64,000 bases of DNA from JACVRX01 sp963819885 (GTDB lineage: Bacteria > Actinomycetota > Actinomycetes > Jiangellales > Jiangellaceae): positions 1 through 64,000 of the forward strand of contig CAWFXV010000024.1 of assembly GCA_963819885.1 (NCBI GenBank). Direction: 5' to 3'. Positions 34,366 through 46,860 of the stretch are shown one piece after another. The notes beneath the pieces are model-generated. The model was given only the letters and a program-made list of their open reading frames with translations. It had not been told where the DNA came from and searched no databases. Numbering within the stretch: the first letter of the stretch is position 1; the number at the start of each line of letters is the position of its first letter. Position numbers and translations under genes: made by a program.

Positions 34366-35586
34366 TCAGGCGTCCGCCCATCGGTCCTTGACCAGGTCCC
34401 ACACGACGTGCGCGATGACAGCCTTCGGTCCACGCGGGATCGGCGTCGACGAACCGTCAGCACCCAGTACGACCGCTTCGTTGTCCTCGGATTCGAATCC
34501 GCGGTCGACGCCCACCTCGTTGACGACCAGCAGGTCGCAACCCTTGGCGGCGAGCTTGGCCTGGCCGTGCTCGAGGACTGATCCGGTGGTGTCGCCGGTT
34601 TCTGCGGCGAACCCGACGATGACCTGACCGTCGCGCAGACGATGCCGAGACAGCTCGGCCAGGATGTCGTCGGTGCGTTCGAGCTCGATGTGGGGGGCGC
34701 CGCCGTCGGCCGTCTTCTTGATCTTCGCGCTGGTGTAGGACGTCGGCCGGAAGTCGGCCACGGCTGCCGCCATGACGACCGCGTCGGCGGTAGCAGCCGC
34801 TTCGAGCACCGCAGCCCGCAGGTCGGCTGCGGAGACGACGCGAACGACGTCGGCACCCGCGGGGTCGGGCAGCGCCGAGTTCGCCGACACGAGCGTGACC
34901 TTCGCTCCGCGACTGACGGCGGCGCGGGCCAGCGCGTACCCCTGCCGACCAGACGAGCGGTTGCCGATGAACCGGACCGGGTCGAGGTGTTCACGGGTGC
35001 CGCCGGCAGACACGACGACGTGACGCCCGGCTAGGTCGGGTCCGCCCGGGACGCCAGCCAGCAGATCGCGGGCAATGCCCACGATCTGGTCGGGATCGGG
35101 CAGCCGACCCCGCCCGGTGTCTGCGCCGGTGAGCCGTCCGACAGCGGGATCCACGACCATGGCACCGCGAGAGCGCAGCAGGGCCACGTTGGCGCTGGTC
35201 GCCGGATGTTCCCACATCTCGGTGTGCATGGCCGGCACATAGAGAACTGGGCAGCGTGCCGTCAGCAGTATGGATGTCAACAGGTCGTCGGAAAGACCGT
35301 GGGCTGCCCGGGCGAGTAGATCCGCCGTCGCCGGCACGACGACGACCAGATCCGCCTGCTGGCCGAGGCGAACGTGCGGCACCTCGTGCACGTCATCCCA
35401 GACCTCACTGGATACCGGATGGCCGGACAATGCCGCCCAGGTGGCGGCGCCGACGAAACGCAAAGCCGAGTGGGTGGGAATGACCCGCACGTCATGTCCG
35501 CTCTCGGTGAGCCCGCGCAGTACCTCGCATGCCTTGTAGGCGGCGATTCCGCCGCTGACCCCGAGGATCACCCGGGGTCGCGTCAT
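34366..35586 (-). CDS. coaBC: bifunctional phosphopantothenoylcysteine decarboxylase/synthetase
   Basis: 406 residues. CoaC flavoprotein domain ~1-185 (VILGVSGGIAAYKACEVLRGL; PAMHTEMWEHPAT with the catalytic-site PxMNxxMW-like motif) and CoaB domain ~190-406 (GRHVVVSAGGTREHLDPVRFIGNRSSGRQGYALARAA; KIKKTADG with the signature Lys residues). Steps two and three of coenzyme A synthesis from phosphopantothenate and cysteine. Downstream of rpoZ by 14 bases. Confidence 0.97.
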   Translation of the reverse strand: MTRPRVILGVSGGIAAYKACEVLRGLTESGHDVRVIPTHSALRFVGAATWAALSGHPVSSEVWDDVHEVPHVRLGQQADLVVVVPATADLLARAAHGLSDDLLTSILLTARCPVLYVPAMHTEMWEHPATSANVALLRSRGAMVVDPAVGRLTGADTGRGRLPDPDQIVGIARDLLAGVPGGPDLAGRHVVVSAGGTREHLDPVRFIGNRSSGRQGYALARAAVSRGAKVTLVSANSALPDPAGADVVRVVSAADLRAAVLEAAATADAVVMAAAVADFRPTSYTSAKIKKTADGGAPHIELERTDDILAELSRHRLRDGQVIVGFAAETGDTTGSVLEHGQAKLAAKGCDLLVVNEVGVDRGFESEDNEAVVLGADGSSTPIPRGPKAVIAHVVWDLVKDRWADA

Positions 35587-35600
35587 GACCCGACCCCGGT

Positions 35601-35873
35601 CTATTCCGGCTCGGCCGCTTCGGCCGTGAGCAGCCCCTGGTTGATCTCACGGAGCGCGATCGACAGCGGCTTCTCCTGGACGTGGGTTTCGACCAGCGGT
35701 CCAACGTATTCCAGCAGCCCTTCGCCGAGCTGCGAGTAATAGGCATTGATCTGCCGAGCACGCTTGGCCGCATAGATGACCAGGGCGTACTTGGAGTCGG
35801 TCTTCGCAAGCAACTCGTCGATAGGCGGAGAGGTGATGCCCTCGGCCACGCCGTGGGTACCGGACACGTTCAT
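35601..35873 (-). CDS. rpoZ: RNA polymerase omega subunit
   Basis: 90 residues, ATG 35873 overlapping the gmk stop (ATGA). SPPIDELLAKTDSKYALVIYAAKRARQINAYYSQLGEGLLEYVGPLV matches omega, including the conserved Ala-x-RAR-QIN region and an extended actinobacterial C-terminus. Assembly chaperone for the beta' subunit. Confidence 0.96.
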   Translation of the reverse strand: MNVSGTHGVAEGITSPPIDELLAKTDSKYALVIYAAKRARQINAYYSQLGEGLLEYVGPLVETHVQEKPLSIALREINQGLLTAEAAEPE

Positions 35874-36472
35874 GCCTCCGGGCTGGGGGGTTGATGTCGA
35901 TAACCCAGCAAGGTTACCAACTCCTCGCACACCTGTTTGACATCGGAGTTCACCACGACGTGATCGAACTCCGATTCCGCCGCGAGTTCCTCCTTCGCGA
36001 CGGCCAGGCGGCGCTCGACCACCTCGGGCGGTTCGGTGCGGCGTTCGGTCAGCCGCCGGACCAACTCCTCCCACGACGGCGGCCGCAGAAACACCAACCG
36101 CGCACCCGGGACTCGGCGCCGAACCTGGCGGGCCCCCTGCAAGTCGATCTCCAGCAGGACGCTTTCGCCGAAGGTGAGCCGAGCCACGACCGGCGCCAGT
36201 GGCGTGCCGTAGAGGTTGTCGTCGAACTCGGCCCACTCCAGGAACTCACCGGCGGCGACCCGCCGCTCGAACTCGGCTCGGCCGATGAAGTGGTAATGCA
36301 CCCCCTCGGCTTCGCCGGGCCGCGGAAATCGCGTGGTCGCGGAGACCGAGATCCAGACCTCTGGATGGTGTGTACGCAGGGTTCGCACCACCGTCGACTT
36401 GCCCACGCCGGAAGGCCCGGACAGGACGACGATCCGCCCGGCGACGTCCGCGAGACCGCTCGGCGTGGTCAG
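35870..36472 (-). CDS. gmk: guanylate kinase, probable CTG start
   Basis: 200 residues if read from CTG 36472. The P-loop SGPSGVGKST lies at residues ~23-32, followed by SVSATTRFPRPGEAEGVHYHF, AEFDDNLYGTP and LLEIDLQGARQV. The first ATG/GTG/TTG in frame is the GTG within the P-loop itself, which would cut off the glycine-rich loop, and an in-frame TGA sits at 36490-36488. CTG 36472 overlaps the mihF stop by four bases (CTGA), in the same way the other genes here are coupled. Phosphorylates GMP to GDP. Confidence 0.92.
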   Translation of the reverse strand: MTTPSGLADVAGRIVVLSGPSGVGKSTVVRTLRTHHPEVWISVSATTRFPRPGEAEGVHYHFIGRAEFERRVAAGEFLEWAEFDDNLYGTPLAPVVARLTFGESVLLEIDLQGARQVRRRVPGARLVFLRPPSWEELVRRLTERRTEPPEVVERRLAVAKEELAAESEFDHVVVNSDVKQVCEELVTLLGYRHQPPSPEA

Positions 36473-36789
36473 CCGCGGCCGCCGAACTCACGCTCCAGCG
36501 CGGCAACCTGGTTCGCGCCGAGCCCACGCACCCGCCGCGTCTCTGCGATGCCGATGCGCTCCATGATCTGGCGAGCGCGGACCTTGCCGACACCGGGCAA
36601 CGCCTCGAGTAGAGCCGAGACCTTCATCTTCCCGACGGTCTCGTTCGACTCGCTTTCCTTGAGCACATCGGAGAGCGATGCTCCCGAGTGCTTGAGGCGG
36701 TTCTTGACCTCGGCACGCTCCCGGCGGGCCTCGGCGGCCTTGGCGAGCGCGGCCGCGCGCTGTTCGGGAGTGAGGGGTGGGAGCGGCAA
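36469..36789 (-). CDS. mihF: integration host factor, actinobacterial type
   Basis: 106 residues from TTG 36789, with a Shine-Dalgarno GAGGTGA six bases upstream. LPLPPLTPEQRAAALAKAAEARRERAEVKNRLKHSGASLSDVL ... ALPGVGKVRARQIMERIGIAETRRVRGLGANQ: long N-terminal helix and a helix-hairpin-helix-type DNA-binding core (PGVGKVRA). This nucleoid protein is unrelated to enterobacterial IHF and is essential in mycobacteria. Overlaps the gmk start. Confidence 0.96.
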   Translation of the reverse strand: MPLPPLTPEQRAAALAKAAEARRERAEVKNRLKHSGASLSDVLKESESNETVGKMKVSALLEALPGVGKVRARQIMERIGIAETRRVRGLGANQVAALEREFGGRG

Positions 36790-36930
36790 GACAGGTCACC
36801 TCGCTGGTTGTACTCGACTTCGGACACCCGGAACCTAGCGAGTCCAGGGACCGGTCAGCAATGTATTCCAGCACCTGCGGGGGCCGATGCGCCCGCATCA
36901 GCACCCGATACTTCCGCAAATCCACGACAT

Positions 36931-37779
36931 TCAGCCCTCCAGCACAGTGCGGTATGCGTCAATTGCGCGCCTCGCCGCCGCGCGAAGCCGATGCACGTCC
37001 GGCCCCTCGCCGAGGATGGCGCGCGACGACGCAGGCACGACGTTCGGCAGGGCCGTTCCGAATATTCGCCGAAGGTCGGCTGGGGTCCCACCTTGAGCGC
37101 CGAATCCGGGAGCAAGCACGGGCCCGCCGACGTCGAGGTCCTCCTCCGTTGCCTCGATCGTCGCCCCGACGACGGCGCCGACGCTTCCCCACGGCACGGC
37201 GCAGCTGTTTTCGGCGCGCACACCTGCCAGCACGTCGCCGGCGACGGTGTTGCCCTGGGCCGTTCGCGCCCGCTGAACCTGCGCACCTTCCGGGTTGGAG
37301 GTCAGGGCCAGGACGAATACTCCGTTGCCGTGCCGGCGCGCCGTTTCGAGCATCGGTCGCAGGGACTCGAAACCGAGATATGGCGATGCCGTCACCGCAT
37401 CGGAGCCCAAAGGCGACGACGGATCGACGTACGCGTCGGCGTAGGCCTGGACGGTCGAGCCGATGTCACCACGCTTCGCATCCATCACCGTGAGGGCGCC
37501 GGCAGCACGAATGTCCGCGACGACTCGTTCCAGGACCGCGATTCCGGCCGAGCCATGCCGCTCGAAGAATGCCGACTGCGGCTTGAGCAGGGCCACCCAG
37601 TCCGCTAGGGCCTCCACCGTGGTCCGGCTGAACTGTTCAAGCCCCGTTGGGTCGTCGCCGAGTTCCCATTGCTCGAGCAGGGATGGGTGTGGGTCGATGC
37701 CGACGCACATCGGGCCGCGGAGCGCGACGGCTGCGTGCAGGCGCGCGCCGAAGGTCCGGTTGGGCGACTCGTCGGTCAT
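36931..37779 (-). CDS. pyrF: orotidine 5'-phosphate decarboxylase (type 2)
   Basis: 282 residues from ATG 37779, overlapping the pyrD stop (ATGA). CVGIDPHPSLLEQW, LKPQSAFFERHG, VMDAKRGDIGSTVQAYADAYV with the DxKRGDI catalytic Lys/Asp, and APGFGAQGGTPADL phosphate site mark the long bacterial type 2 enzyme. Final step to UMP. Last gene of the pyr operon; 141 bases separate it from mihF. Confidence 0.97.
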   Translation of the reverse strand: MTDESPNRTFGARLHAAVALRGPMCVGIDPHPSLLEQWELGDDPTGLEQFSRTTVEALADWVALLKPQSAFFERHGSAGIAVLERVVADIRAAGALTVMDAKRGDIGSTVQAYADAYVDPSSPLGSDAVTASPYLGFESLRPMLETARRHGNGVFVLALTSNPEGAQVQRARTAQGNTVAGDVLAGVRAENSCAVPWGSVGAVVGATIEATEEDLDVGGPVLAPGFGAQGGTPADLRRIFGTALPNVVPASSRAILGEGPDVHRLRAAARRAIDAYRTVLEG

Positions 37780-38947
37780 GGCAGCATCGGCCGCTGCCCC
37801 GTTTGGGCACGCCGGATAAGCCCCGCCGCTACCCGGCGCGGCCATAACGGCCCGCCATAGACGAATCCGGTGTACGCCTGGATCAGCGTCGCACCCGCGT
37901 CGAGCCGCCGCGCAGCTTCCGCCGCCGAGCCGATCCCGCCCACGGACACCAGGACCAGCGCGTCGCCCACTCGCCCGCGGAGCAACCTGAGCACGTCCAG
38001 CGACCGTTCTGACAACGGCTGGCCGGACAGGCCCCCGGGGCCGGCGGCGGCGATTTCGCTCTCGGACGACTGCAGGCCGGAGCGGCCCGTCGTGGTGTTC
38101 GTTGCCACGACCCCGTCCAGACCTAGCTCGAGGGCGAGGTCGGCGACGGCCAGAATGTCGGCATCGGAGAGATCTGGAGCGATCTTCACCAGCAACGGCA
38201 CGCGTCGACTTGCTACCAGATTGCTCGCCGCTCGGACAGCCATCAGCAGGGGCCGCAGTCTCTCGACGGCCTGCAAGTCACGCAGGCCCGGTGTGTTGGG
38301 TGAACTGACATTGACGACCAGGTAGTCGGCAAACGGCGCCAGTCGACGGGCGCTCGCGACATAGTCCACGACTGCGTCCTCGTCGGGAACTACTCGGCTC
38401 TTGCCGATGTTGACGCCGATGATCGGCCTCGTGGGACGAGGCGCCAACCGTCTCAGCCGCTCGGCGACCGCCGCCGCGCCGTCGTTGTTGAAGCCCAGCC
38501 GGTTCACGATGGCGTGGTCCGCGACCAGCCGGTGCAGGCGCGGTCGTGCGTTGCCGGGCTGCGGTACCGCGGTGACGGTGCCGACCTCGACGAATCCGAA
38601 GCCGAGCGCGGCCAAGGCGTCGGCTGCCCGGGCGTTCTTGTCGAACCCGGCGGCGAGGCCGAGCGGGCTCGGGAAGTCGCAGCCGAGTGCCCGTACCCGC
38701 AACCGAGCGTCGTCCACAACGCACTGCCGACGGAGCATCGCAGCCCCGCCCGGGACACGCGCGGCCACTCGGATCGCCGCCGCTCCCGCTTCGTGCGCTC
38801 GCTCCGCGTCGATCCGGGCCAGAACGGCGTCGAACAGCGCTCGATACAGCGAACCACCGTCGCTCTCGAGATCCACTGTGCGCACGTTGCGAGACTCGCC
38901 CGCGAGTCGCCGCCTGTTGCGACCAGTCGATCTTGTGGCGGCCGGCG

Positions 38948-38951
<4 letters not shown>
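37776..38951 (-). CDS. pyrD: dihydroorotate dehydrogenase (quinone, class 2)
   Basis: 391 residues from ATG 38951, which overlaps the carB stop (ATGA). The conserved part begins about 33 residues in at SLYRALFDAVLARIDAERAHEAG, the membrane-associating helices of class 2 enzymes, so a later start is possible. SPLGLAAGFDKNARAADAL, GFGFVEVGTVTAVPQPGNARPRLHRL, VNVSSPNTPGLRDLQ with the catalytic Ser, and VSVGGIGSAAEA for FMN are present. Oxidises dihydroorotate to orotate with quinone. Confidence 0.95.
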
Positions 38952-42249
<3,298 letters not shown>

Positions 42250-42250
<1 letters not shown>

Positions 42251-43378
42251 CAGGAAGCCGCCCGGATGAGATCGACGAAGCGGTCGAACAGGTACCCGGC
42301 GTCGTGCGGGCCGGCTGCTGCTTCCGGGTGGTACTGGACGGAGAACGCCCTCGGCGAACCGTCGTCGCCGCGGAGCTCGAGTCCTTCGACGACGTCGTCA
42401 TTGAGGCAGACGTGGCTGACCTGGACCCGGCCGTAAGGCGTGGACGTCGGCCGGTCCAGCGGTGCGTCGACGGCGAAGCCGTGGTTGTGCGCGGTCACCT
42501 CGACCTTGCCGGTCGCGCGGTCTCGTACCGGCTGGTTGATGCCATGGTGGCCGTAGCTGCAACTTGTAGGTTCCGAAGCCGAGCGCTCGACCGAGTATCT
42601 GATTGCCGAAGCAGATGCCGAATACGGGCAGGCCTCGGGCCAGCGCCTGTTGCACCACATCGACCGCATGATCTGCCGTAGCCGGATCGCCTGGCCCGTT
42701 CGAGAGGAATAGTCCGTCCGGGTGCAGACCGAGGATGTCGGAGATCGTCGACGTCACTGGCACGACGTGGGTCTCGATCCCACGTTCCGCCATCAGCCGC
42801 GGCGTCATGGCCTTGATTCCCAGGTCCATGGCCACGACGGTGAACCGTCGCTCCCCCACAGCCGGCACCACGTAGGGATGTCGAGTCGTCACAGCGGGGC
42901 TGAGGTCGCTGCCGACCATGGGAGGCGACGCGAGCACGCGCTCCAGCAGGGCGTCAGCCGATGGTGAAACCGTGGATATCCCCACCCGCATGGCACCGCG
43001 CTCACGGAGATGTCTGGTCAGCGCTCGGGTGTCGACGCCACTGATACCCACCACTGCGTGGCGCGACAGGTCGTCGTCGAGGCTTCGCCGTGCTCTCCAC
43101 GACGATGGGTGACGAGCTGGATCGCGCACGACGTACCCGGCGACCCAGATCCGGCCCGATTCGGGGTCGTCGTCATTGACGCCGGTGTTGCCGATGTGCG
43201 GAGCCGTCTGGACCACGACCTGGCGGTGATAGGACGGATCGGTCAAAGTTTCTTGGTACCCGGTCATTCCGGTGCAGAAGACGGCCTCGCCGAAGGTCTC
43301 GCCGACGGCTCCGTACGACTCGCCGACAAAGGCCCGACCGTCCTCGAGGACGAGTAGCGCCGGCGGGCGCGCCCTCAT
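42250..43378 (-). pseudogene. carA: carbamoyl-phosphate synthase small subunit, frameshifted
   Basis: The CarA N-terminal domain (ALLVLEDGRAFVGESYGAVGETFGEAVFCTGMTGYQETLTDPSY) and the first part of the glutaminase domain with the catalytic Cys (LPVFGICFGNQILGRALGFGTYKL) are in one frame. The remainder (YGHHGINQPV ... TAHNHGFAV ... AFSVQYHPEAAAGPHDA), with the catalytic His-Glu, is in another. Codons TTG and TAC are separated by four bases (CAGC, 42556-42559) instead of three, a one-base insertion not in a homopolymer. As written the product is 326 residues ending at 42398, without the His-Glu dyad; corrected it would be 375 residues. Either a real lesion giving pyrimidine/arginine auxotrophy or a sequence error. 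Confidence 0.88.
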
Positions 43379-43875
43379 GCCGCGGCCTCGTCGGATACCA
43401 GGGCGGCGACGGCATTGTGGAGCGAGCCGAGGTCGCTGCGGAGCCGGGGCCGGAGCACGGTTTCCAGCCCCCTCCCGGCGTGGGACCAGGTGACCACGAG
43501 CAGCTGCTCGGATCGGGTCACGCGATGGGCACCGGCCCGGTCGACGCGAACACCGCGGATGGCCGCCGTCGGAATGTGCAGGGCGGGCTCCGGTCCCCGG
43601 CCGACCGTGATGCCGGCCGCGGTAACCAGGACTGCGGCCGGGCTGCGGCGACCGAGGGTATGGACTACCACCCGGTCCAGCCAGTCGCCGGCGGTCGTGG
43701 TGCCGACGTATACGGCCTCGACCGGACCAGCCAGCGACTCCGCATCCGGGAGCGGACCGGGAAGCTGCGGAAGGTCTGCCTGACCAGCCCCGCGACGCCG
43801 CCAACCTCGCCACATCGCCACATACGCGCCGGCCAGCAGAAGGGCCAGGATGACTACTGCCCAGCCGCGACTCAC
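43375..43875 (-). CDS. single-pass membrane protein of the pyr operon (PH-like)
   Basis: 166 residues from GTG 43875, overlapping the pyrC stop (GTGA); its own stop overlaps the carA ATG. An N-terminal anchor (~4-20: WAVVILALLLAGAYVAM) and a Trp-Arg-rich stop-transfer (WRGWRRRG) precede a cytoplasmic beta-rich domain (VEAVYVGTTTAGDWLDRVVVHTLGRRSPAAVLVTAAGITVGRG ... LLVVTW). The same gene occupies this place in Streptomyces pyr operons and is annotated there as PH-like; role in pyrimidine synthesis not established. Confidence 0.85.
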   Translation of the reverse strand: MSRGWAVVILALLLAGAYVAMWRGWRRRGAGQADLPQLPGPLPDAESLAGPVEAVYVGTTTAGDWLDRVVVHTLGRRSPAAVLVTAAGITVGRGPEPALHIPTAAIRGVRVDRAGAHRVTRSEQLLVVTWSHAGRGLETVLRPRLRSDLGSLHNAVAALVSDEAAA

Positions 43876-45167
43876 GCGAGCTTCCCGTCCAGAACGGTCG
43901 GCCGACCGCGGAGGAACGTGGCGACGACGAGACCGGGCAGGCGCATGCCCTCGTACGGTGTGTTGAGCGACAGCGACGCCAGTTCGCGAGCATCGACCAC
44001 CCGGGTTGCCGCCGGGTCGACCAAAACCAGGTTGGCCGGCTCGCCCACGGCCAGCGGGCGACCCTGAGCACTGTCGCCGTCGTCGCATCGGCCGAGCCGG
44101 GCTGGCATGGTGGACATCCGGTTCACGACATCGGCCCAGCTGATCCTGCCGGTGTCGACCATCGTCGCCTGGACCACCGAGAGCGCAGTCTCCAGACCGA
44201 GCATCCCGAACGCTGCGGCGTCCCACTCGCAGTCCTTGTCCTCGACCGGATGCGGTGCATGGTCGGTGGCGACGACGTCGATGGTGCCGTCGGCGAGCCC
44301 GGCTTGTAGCGCGGCGACGTCTTCCGCGGTGCGCAGCGGCGGGTTGACCTTGTACCGCGGGTCATAGGTCGAGGCAAGCTCTTCGGTGAGCAGCAGATGG
44401 TGCGGCGTGACCTCGGCCGTTACCGGGAGACCCCGACCCTTCGCCAGCCGGATGATCTCGACCGCCCCACGCGTAGATACGTGGCACAGGTGGACATGCG
44501 ACCCGACATGGGCGGCGAGCAGGACGTCACGAGCGACCACGGCCTCCTCGGCAACACTGGGCCAGCCCCGCAACCCCAGCCGTCCGGCGAGCTCACCCTC
44601 GTTCATCTGCGCACCGTCGGTCAGCCGCGGCTCCTGCGCGTGCTGGGCGATGACTCCGTCGAAGGCCTTGACGTATTCCAACGCCCGGCGCATGAGCAGC
44701 GCGTCGGACACGCACCGACCGTCGTCGGAAAATACCCTCACCCGGGCCGCTGAGTCGGCCATCGCACCGAGCTCAGCCAGCCGCTCACCACCGAGGCCGG
44801 CAGTCACCGCACCCACCGGCCGGACGTCGGCATGGCCGGCCTCGCGGCCGAGCCGCCAGACCTGTTCCACCACCCCGGCCGTGTCGGCCACCGGCTCGGT
44901 GTTGGCCATGGCGTGCACAGCCGTGAAACCACCCAGCGCCGCGGCCTGGGTGCCGCTCTCGACGGTTTCGGCGTCCTCCCGCCCCGGCTCGCGCAGATGA
45001 GTGTGCAGGTCGACGAGGCCTGGCAGCGCGATCAGTCCATCGGCGTCCAGCACAGACGCGCCGGACGCGGACAACGACTTCCCCATCTCGTCGATGCGCC
45101 CGTTGCGGAGTAACAGGTCGGCCGTTCGCTCGCCGAGCACGCTGGCCCCCTTGACGATCCAGGTCAC
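43872..45167 (-). CDS. pyrC: dihydroorotase
   Basis: 431 residues from GTG 45167, overlapping the pyrB stop (GTGA). Metal motif DLHTHLREPG (~57), GGFTAVHAMANTEP, HVHLCHVSTRGAVEII, TAEVTPHHLLL and DVVATDHAPHPVEDK mark the type I amidohydrolase. Cyclises carbamoyl-aspartate to dihydroorotate. Confidence 0.98.
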   Translation of the reverse strand: MTWIVKGASVLGERTADLLLRNGRIDEMGKSLSASGASVLDADGLIALPGLVDLHTHLREPGREDAETVESGTQAAALGGFTAVHAMANTEPVADTAGVVEQVWRLGREAGHADVRPVGAVTAGLGGERLAELGAMADSAARVRVFSDDGRCVSDALLMRRALEYVKAFDGVIAQHAQEPRLTDGAQMNEGELAGRLGLRGWPSVAEEAVVARDVLLAAHVGSHVHLCHVSTRGAVEIIRLAKGRGLPVTAEVTPHHLLLTEELASTYDPRYKVNPPLRTAEDVAALQAGLADGTIDVVATDHAPHPVEDKDCEWDAAAFGMLGLETALSVVQATMVDTGRISWADVVNRMSTMPARLGRCDDGDSAQGRPLAVGEPANLVLVDPAATRVVDARELASLSLNTPYEGMRLPGLVVATFLRGRPTVLDGKLA

Positions 45168-46090
45168 GATGCACCTCCGGCCAGCAGCAGGTACAGCACG
45201 GCCATCCGCACGTAGACGCCGTTGGTCACCTGCTCGACGATCACCGAGCGGTCGCTGTCCGCGACTTCCGCCGTGATTTCCATCCCTCGGTTCATCGGAC
45301 CCGGGTGCAGGACTAGCGCGTCGTCGGGCAGCAACGCGAAGCGCCGCGCGTCCAGGCCGTAGCGACGGCTGTACTCGCGGGCAGACGGGAAGAACGCCGC
45401 GTTCATTCTCTCCCGCTGCACGCGAAGCATCATGACCGCGTCGGCCTTCGCCAGCGCTGAATCGAGCTCGTAGCTCGTCTGGCAGGGCCAGTGTTCGACG
45501 CCCACCGGGAGCAGGGTCGGCGGCCCGACCAGGGTCACGTCGACACCCAACGTCGCGAGCAGCAGCACGTTGCTGCGCGCGACCCGGCTGTGCAGCACGT
45601 CGCCCACGATGGTGATCCGCCGGCCGTCTAATGAGCCCAAGTGCCGGCGGAGGGTGTAGGCGTCGAGCAGCGCCTGGGTCGGGTGCTCGTGGGTGCCGTC
45701 GCCGGCGTTCACGACACAGGAACGGATCCAGCCCGAGTGCGCCAGCCGGTGCGGCGCCCCGCTGGCCCAATGGCGCACGACGACGCCGTCGGCGCCCATC
45801 GCCTCCAGGGTGAGGGCGGTGTCCTTGAGGCTCTCGCCTTTGGACAAGCTCGAGCCCTTCGCCGAGAAGTTCACCACGTCGGCAGACAATCGCTTCGCTG
45901 CGAGCTCGAACGAGGTCCGGGTTCTCGTCGAGTCCTCGAAGAAGAGATTGACGACGGCACGGCCGCGCAACGTCGGCAGCTTCTTCACCGACCGCCCCTC
46001 GGTGAGCCGGGCCATCTCAGCCGCGGTGTCGAGAACGATCGTCGCATCGTCCCGGTCGAGGTCGGCCGCCGAAAGCAGATGGCGATTCAT
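45164..46090 (-). CDS. pyrB: aspartate carbamoyltransferase catalytic chain
   Basis: 308 residues. RHLLSAADLDRDDATIVLDTAAEM, carbamoyl-phosphate loop FFEDSTRTRTSFELAAKRL, SSLSKGESLKDTA with the Lys loop, and HPGPMNRGMEI. ATG overlaps the pyrR stop (ATGA). No regulatory pyrI chain is present. Confidence 0.98.
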   Translation of the reverse strand: MNRHLLSAADLDRDDATIVLDTAAEMARLTEGRSVKKLPTLRGRAVVNLFFEDSTRTRTSFELAAKRLSADVVNFSAKGSSLSKGESLKDTALTLEAMGADGVVVRHWASGAPHRLAHSGWIRSCVVNAGDGTHEHPTQALLDAYTLRRHLGSLDGRRITIVGDVLHSRVARSNVLLLATLGVDVTLVGPPTLLPVGVEHWPCQTSYELDSALAKADAVMMLRVQRERMNAAFFPSAREYSRRYGLDARRFALLPDDALVLHPGPMNRGMEITAEVADSDRSVIVEQVTNGVYVRMAVLYLLLAGGAS

Positions 46091-46680
46091 CGCCGGTCTC
46101 CCTCGCCGTTCACGACGAGCACAGCGTCGTGATCGTCCACTTCGTCGAGCAGGACGTGGACGCTTTCGTCCAACGACGTTGGCACGTTCTTGCCGACGTA
46201 GTCAGCGCGGATGGGCAGTTCACGGTGACCGCGATCGACCAGGACGGCGAGCTGGACCGCCCGCGGCCGGCCGACGTCGTCGAGCGCCGTGAGCGCCGCA
46301 CGGATAGTGCGCCCGGAGAACAGCACATCGTCGACCAGCACGACGACCTTGCCGTCGACTCCCCCTGCCGGGATGTCGGTGTGCTCGAGTGCCCTGGCGG
46401 GGCGCAGCCGCAGGTCGTCGCGATACATCGTCGCGTCGAGAGCCCCGGTAGCGATCTCGGCACCCTCGGCTTGCGCGATCTGTGCCGCCAACCGGTGCGC
46501 CAGTGGCACGCCCCGCTTCGGAATGCCGAGTACGACCAGGTCGTCGGCACCCTTGTTACGCTCGACGATCTCGTGCGCGATCCGGGTCAAGGCGCGGGCG
46601 ATGTCGCGTTCGTCGAGGATGTGCCGCTGATCGGCAGAACGGCGAGCCGGCTGAGCCGGATCGCGATCAGGCGTGCTCAT
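46087..46680 (-). CDS. pyrR: pyr operon RNA-binding regulator / uracil phosphoribosyltransferase-like
   Basis: 197 residues from ATG 46680 behind AAGGAG. Phosphoribosyltransferase fold with PRPP loop VVLVDDVLFSGRTIRAALTAL, DDLVVLGIPKRGVPLAHRLA and YRDDL, all typical of PyrR. When bound to UMP it binds a hairpin in the pyr leader; such a hairpin lies just upstream (46697-46715). First gene of the operon. Confidence 0.97.
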   Translation of the reverse strand: MSTPDRDPAQPARRSADQRHILDERDIARALTRIAHEIVERNKGADDLVVLGIPKRGVPLAHRLAAQIAQAEGAEIATGALDATMYRDDLRLRPARALEHTDIPAGGVDGKVVVLVDDVLFSGRTIRAALTALDDVGRPRAVQLAVLVDRGHRELPIRADYVGKNVPTSLDESVHVLLDEVDDHDAVLVVNGEGDRR

Positions 46681-46690
46681 GTCCGCGGAC

Positions 46691-46716
46691 CTCCTTCCCC
46701 GCCTCACCGGACGGGA
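46691..46716 (-). promoter_or_regulatory. PyrR-binding hairpin overlapping the pyrR ribosome binding region
   Basis: On the minus strand the leader reads CCCG-TCCGGTGAGG-CGGG followed at once by AAGGAGG. The loop TCCGGTGAGG has the order of the PyrR-binding consensus (UCC-x-GUGAGG), and the stem CCCG/CGGG adjoins the Shine-Dalgarno 46691-46696. Binding of PyrR would block initiation, as proposed for mycobacterial pyr leaders. A TTTAAA word sits just upstream (46717-46722). Confidence 0.7.
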
Positions 46717-46799
46717 TTTAAAGGACGTCGATCGTCGCGCAGCCTACCAAGCCCCCTCCGACAACGCCGGAATGACCACGTTCACCATGCCTGTCCATC

Positions 46800-46847
46800 C
46801 ATCACCAGGCTTGCAGGCCTCGTGGCGTACGAACAAGCCTGGTGATG
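46800..46847. terminator. 14-bp perfect inverted repeat between lipoprotein gene and pyrR
   Basis: CATCACCAGGCTTG (46800-46813) and CAAGCCTGGTGATG (46834-46847) with a 20-base loop. It starts 13 bases beyond the stop codon of the minus-strand lipoprotein gene and would end that transcript before the pyr promoter. No long T tract follows. Confidence 0.65.
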
Positions 46848-46860
46848 GCTCCCCGAGGCG

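Noticed and set aside
36790..36925. Minus-strand frame beginning VDLRKYRVLMRAHRPPQVLEYIADRSLDSL between pyrF and mihF
   Set aside because: Protein-like at first, but the frame then runs antiparallel to no homology and out of frame through mihF; no stop near the end of the plausible part and no ribosome binding site. Kept only as a remark.
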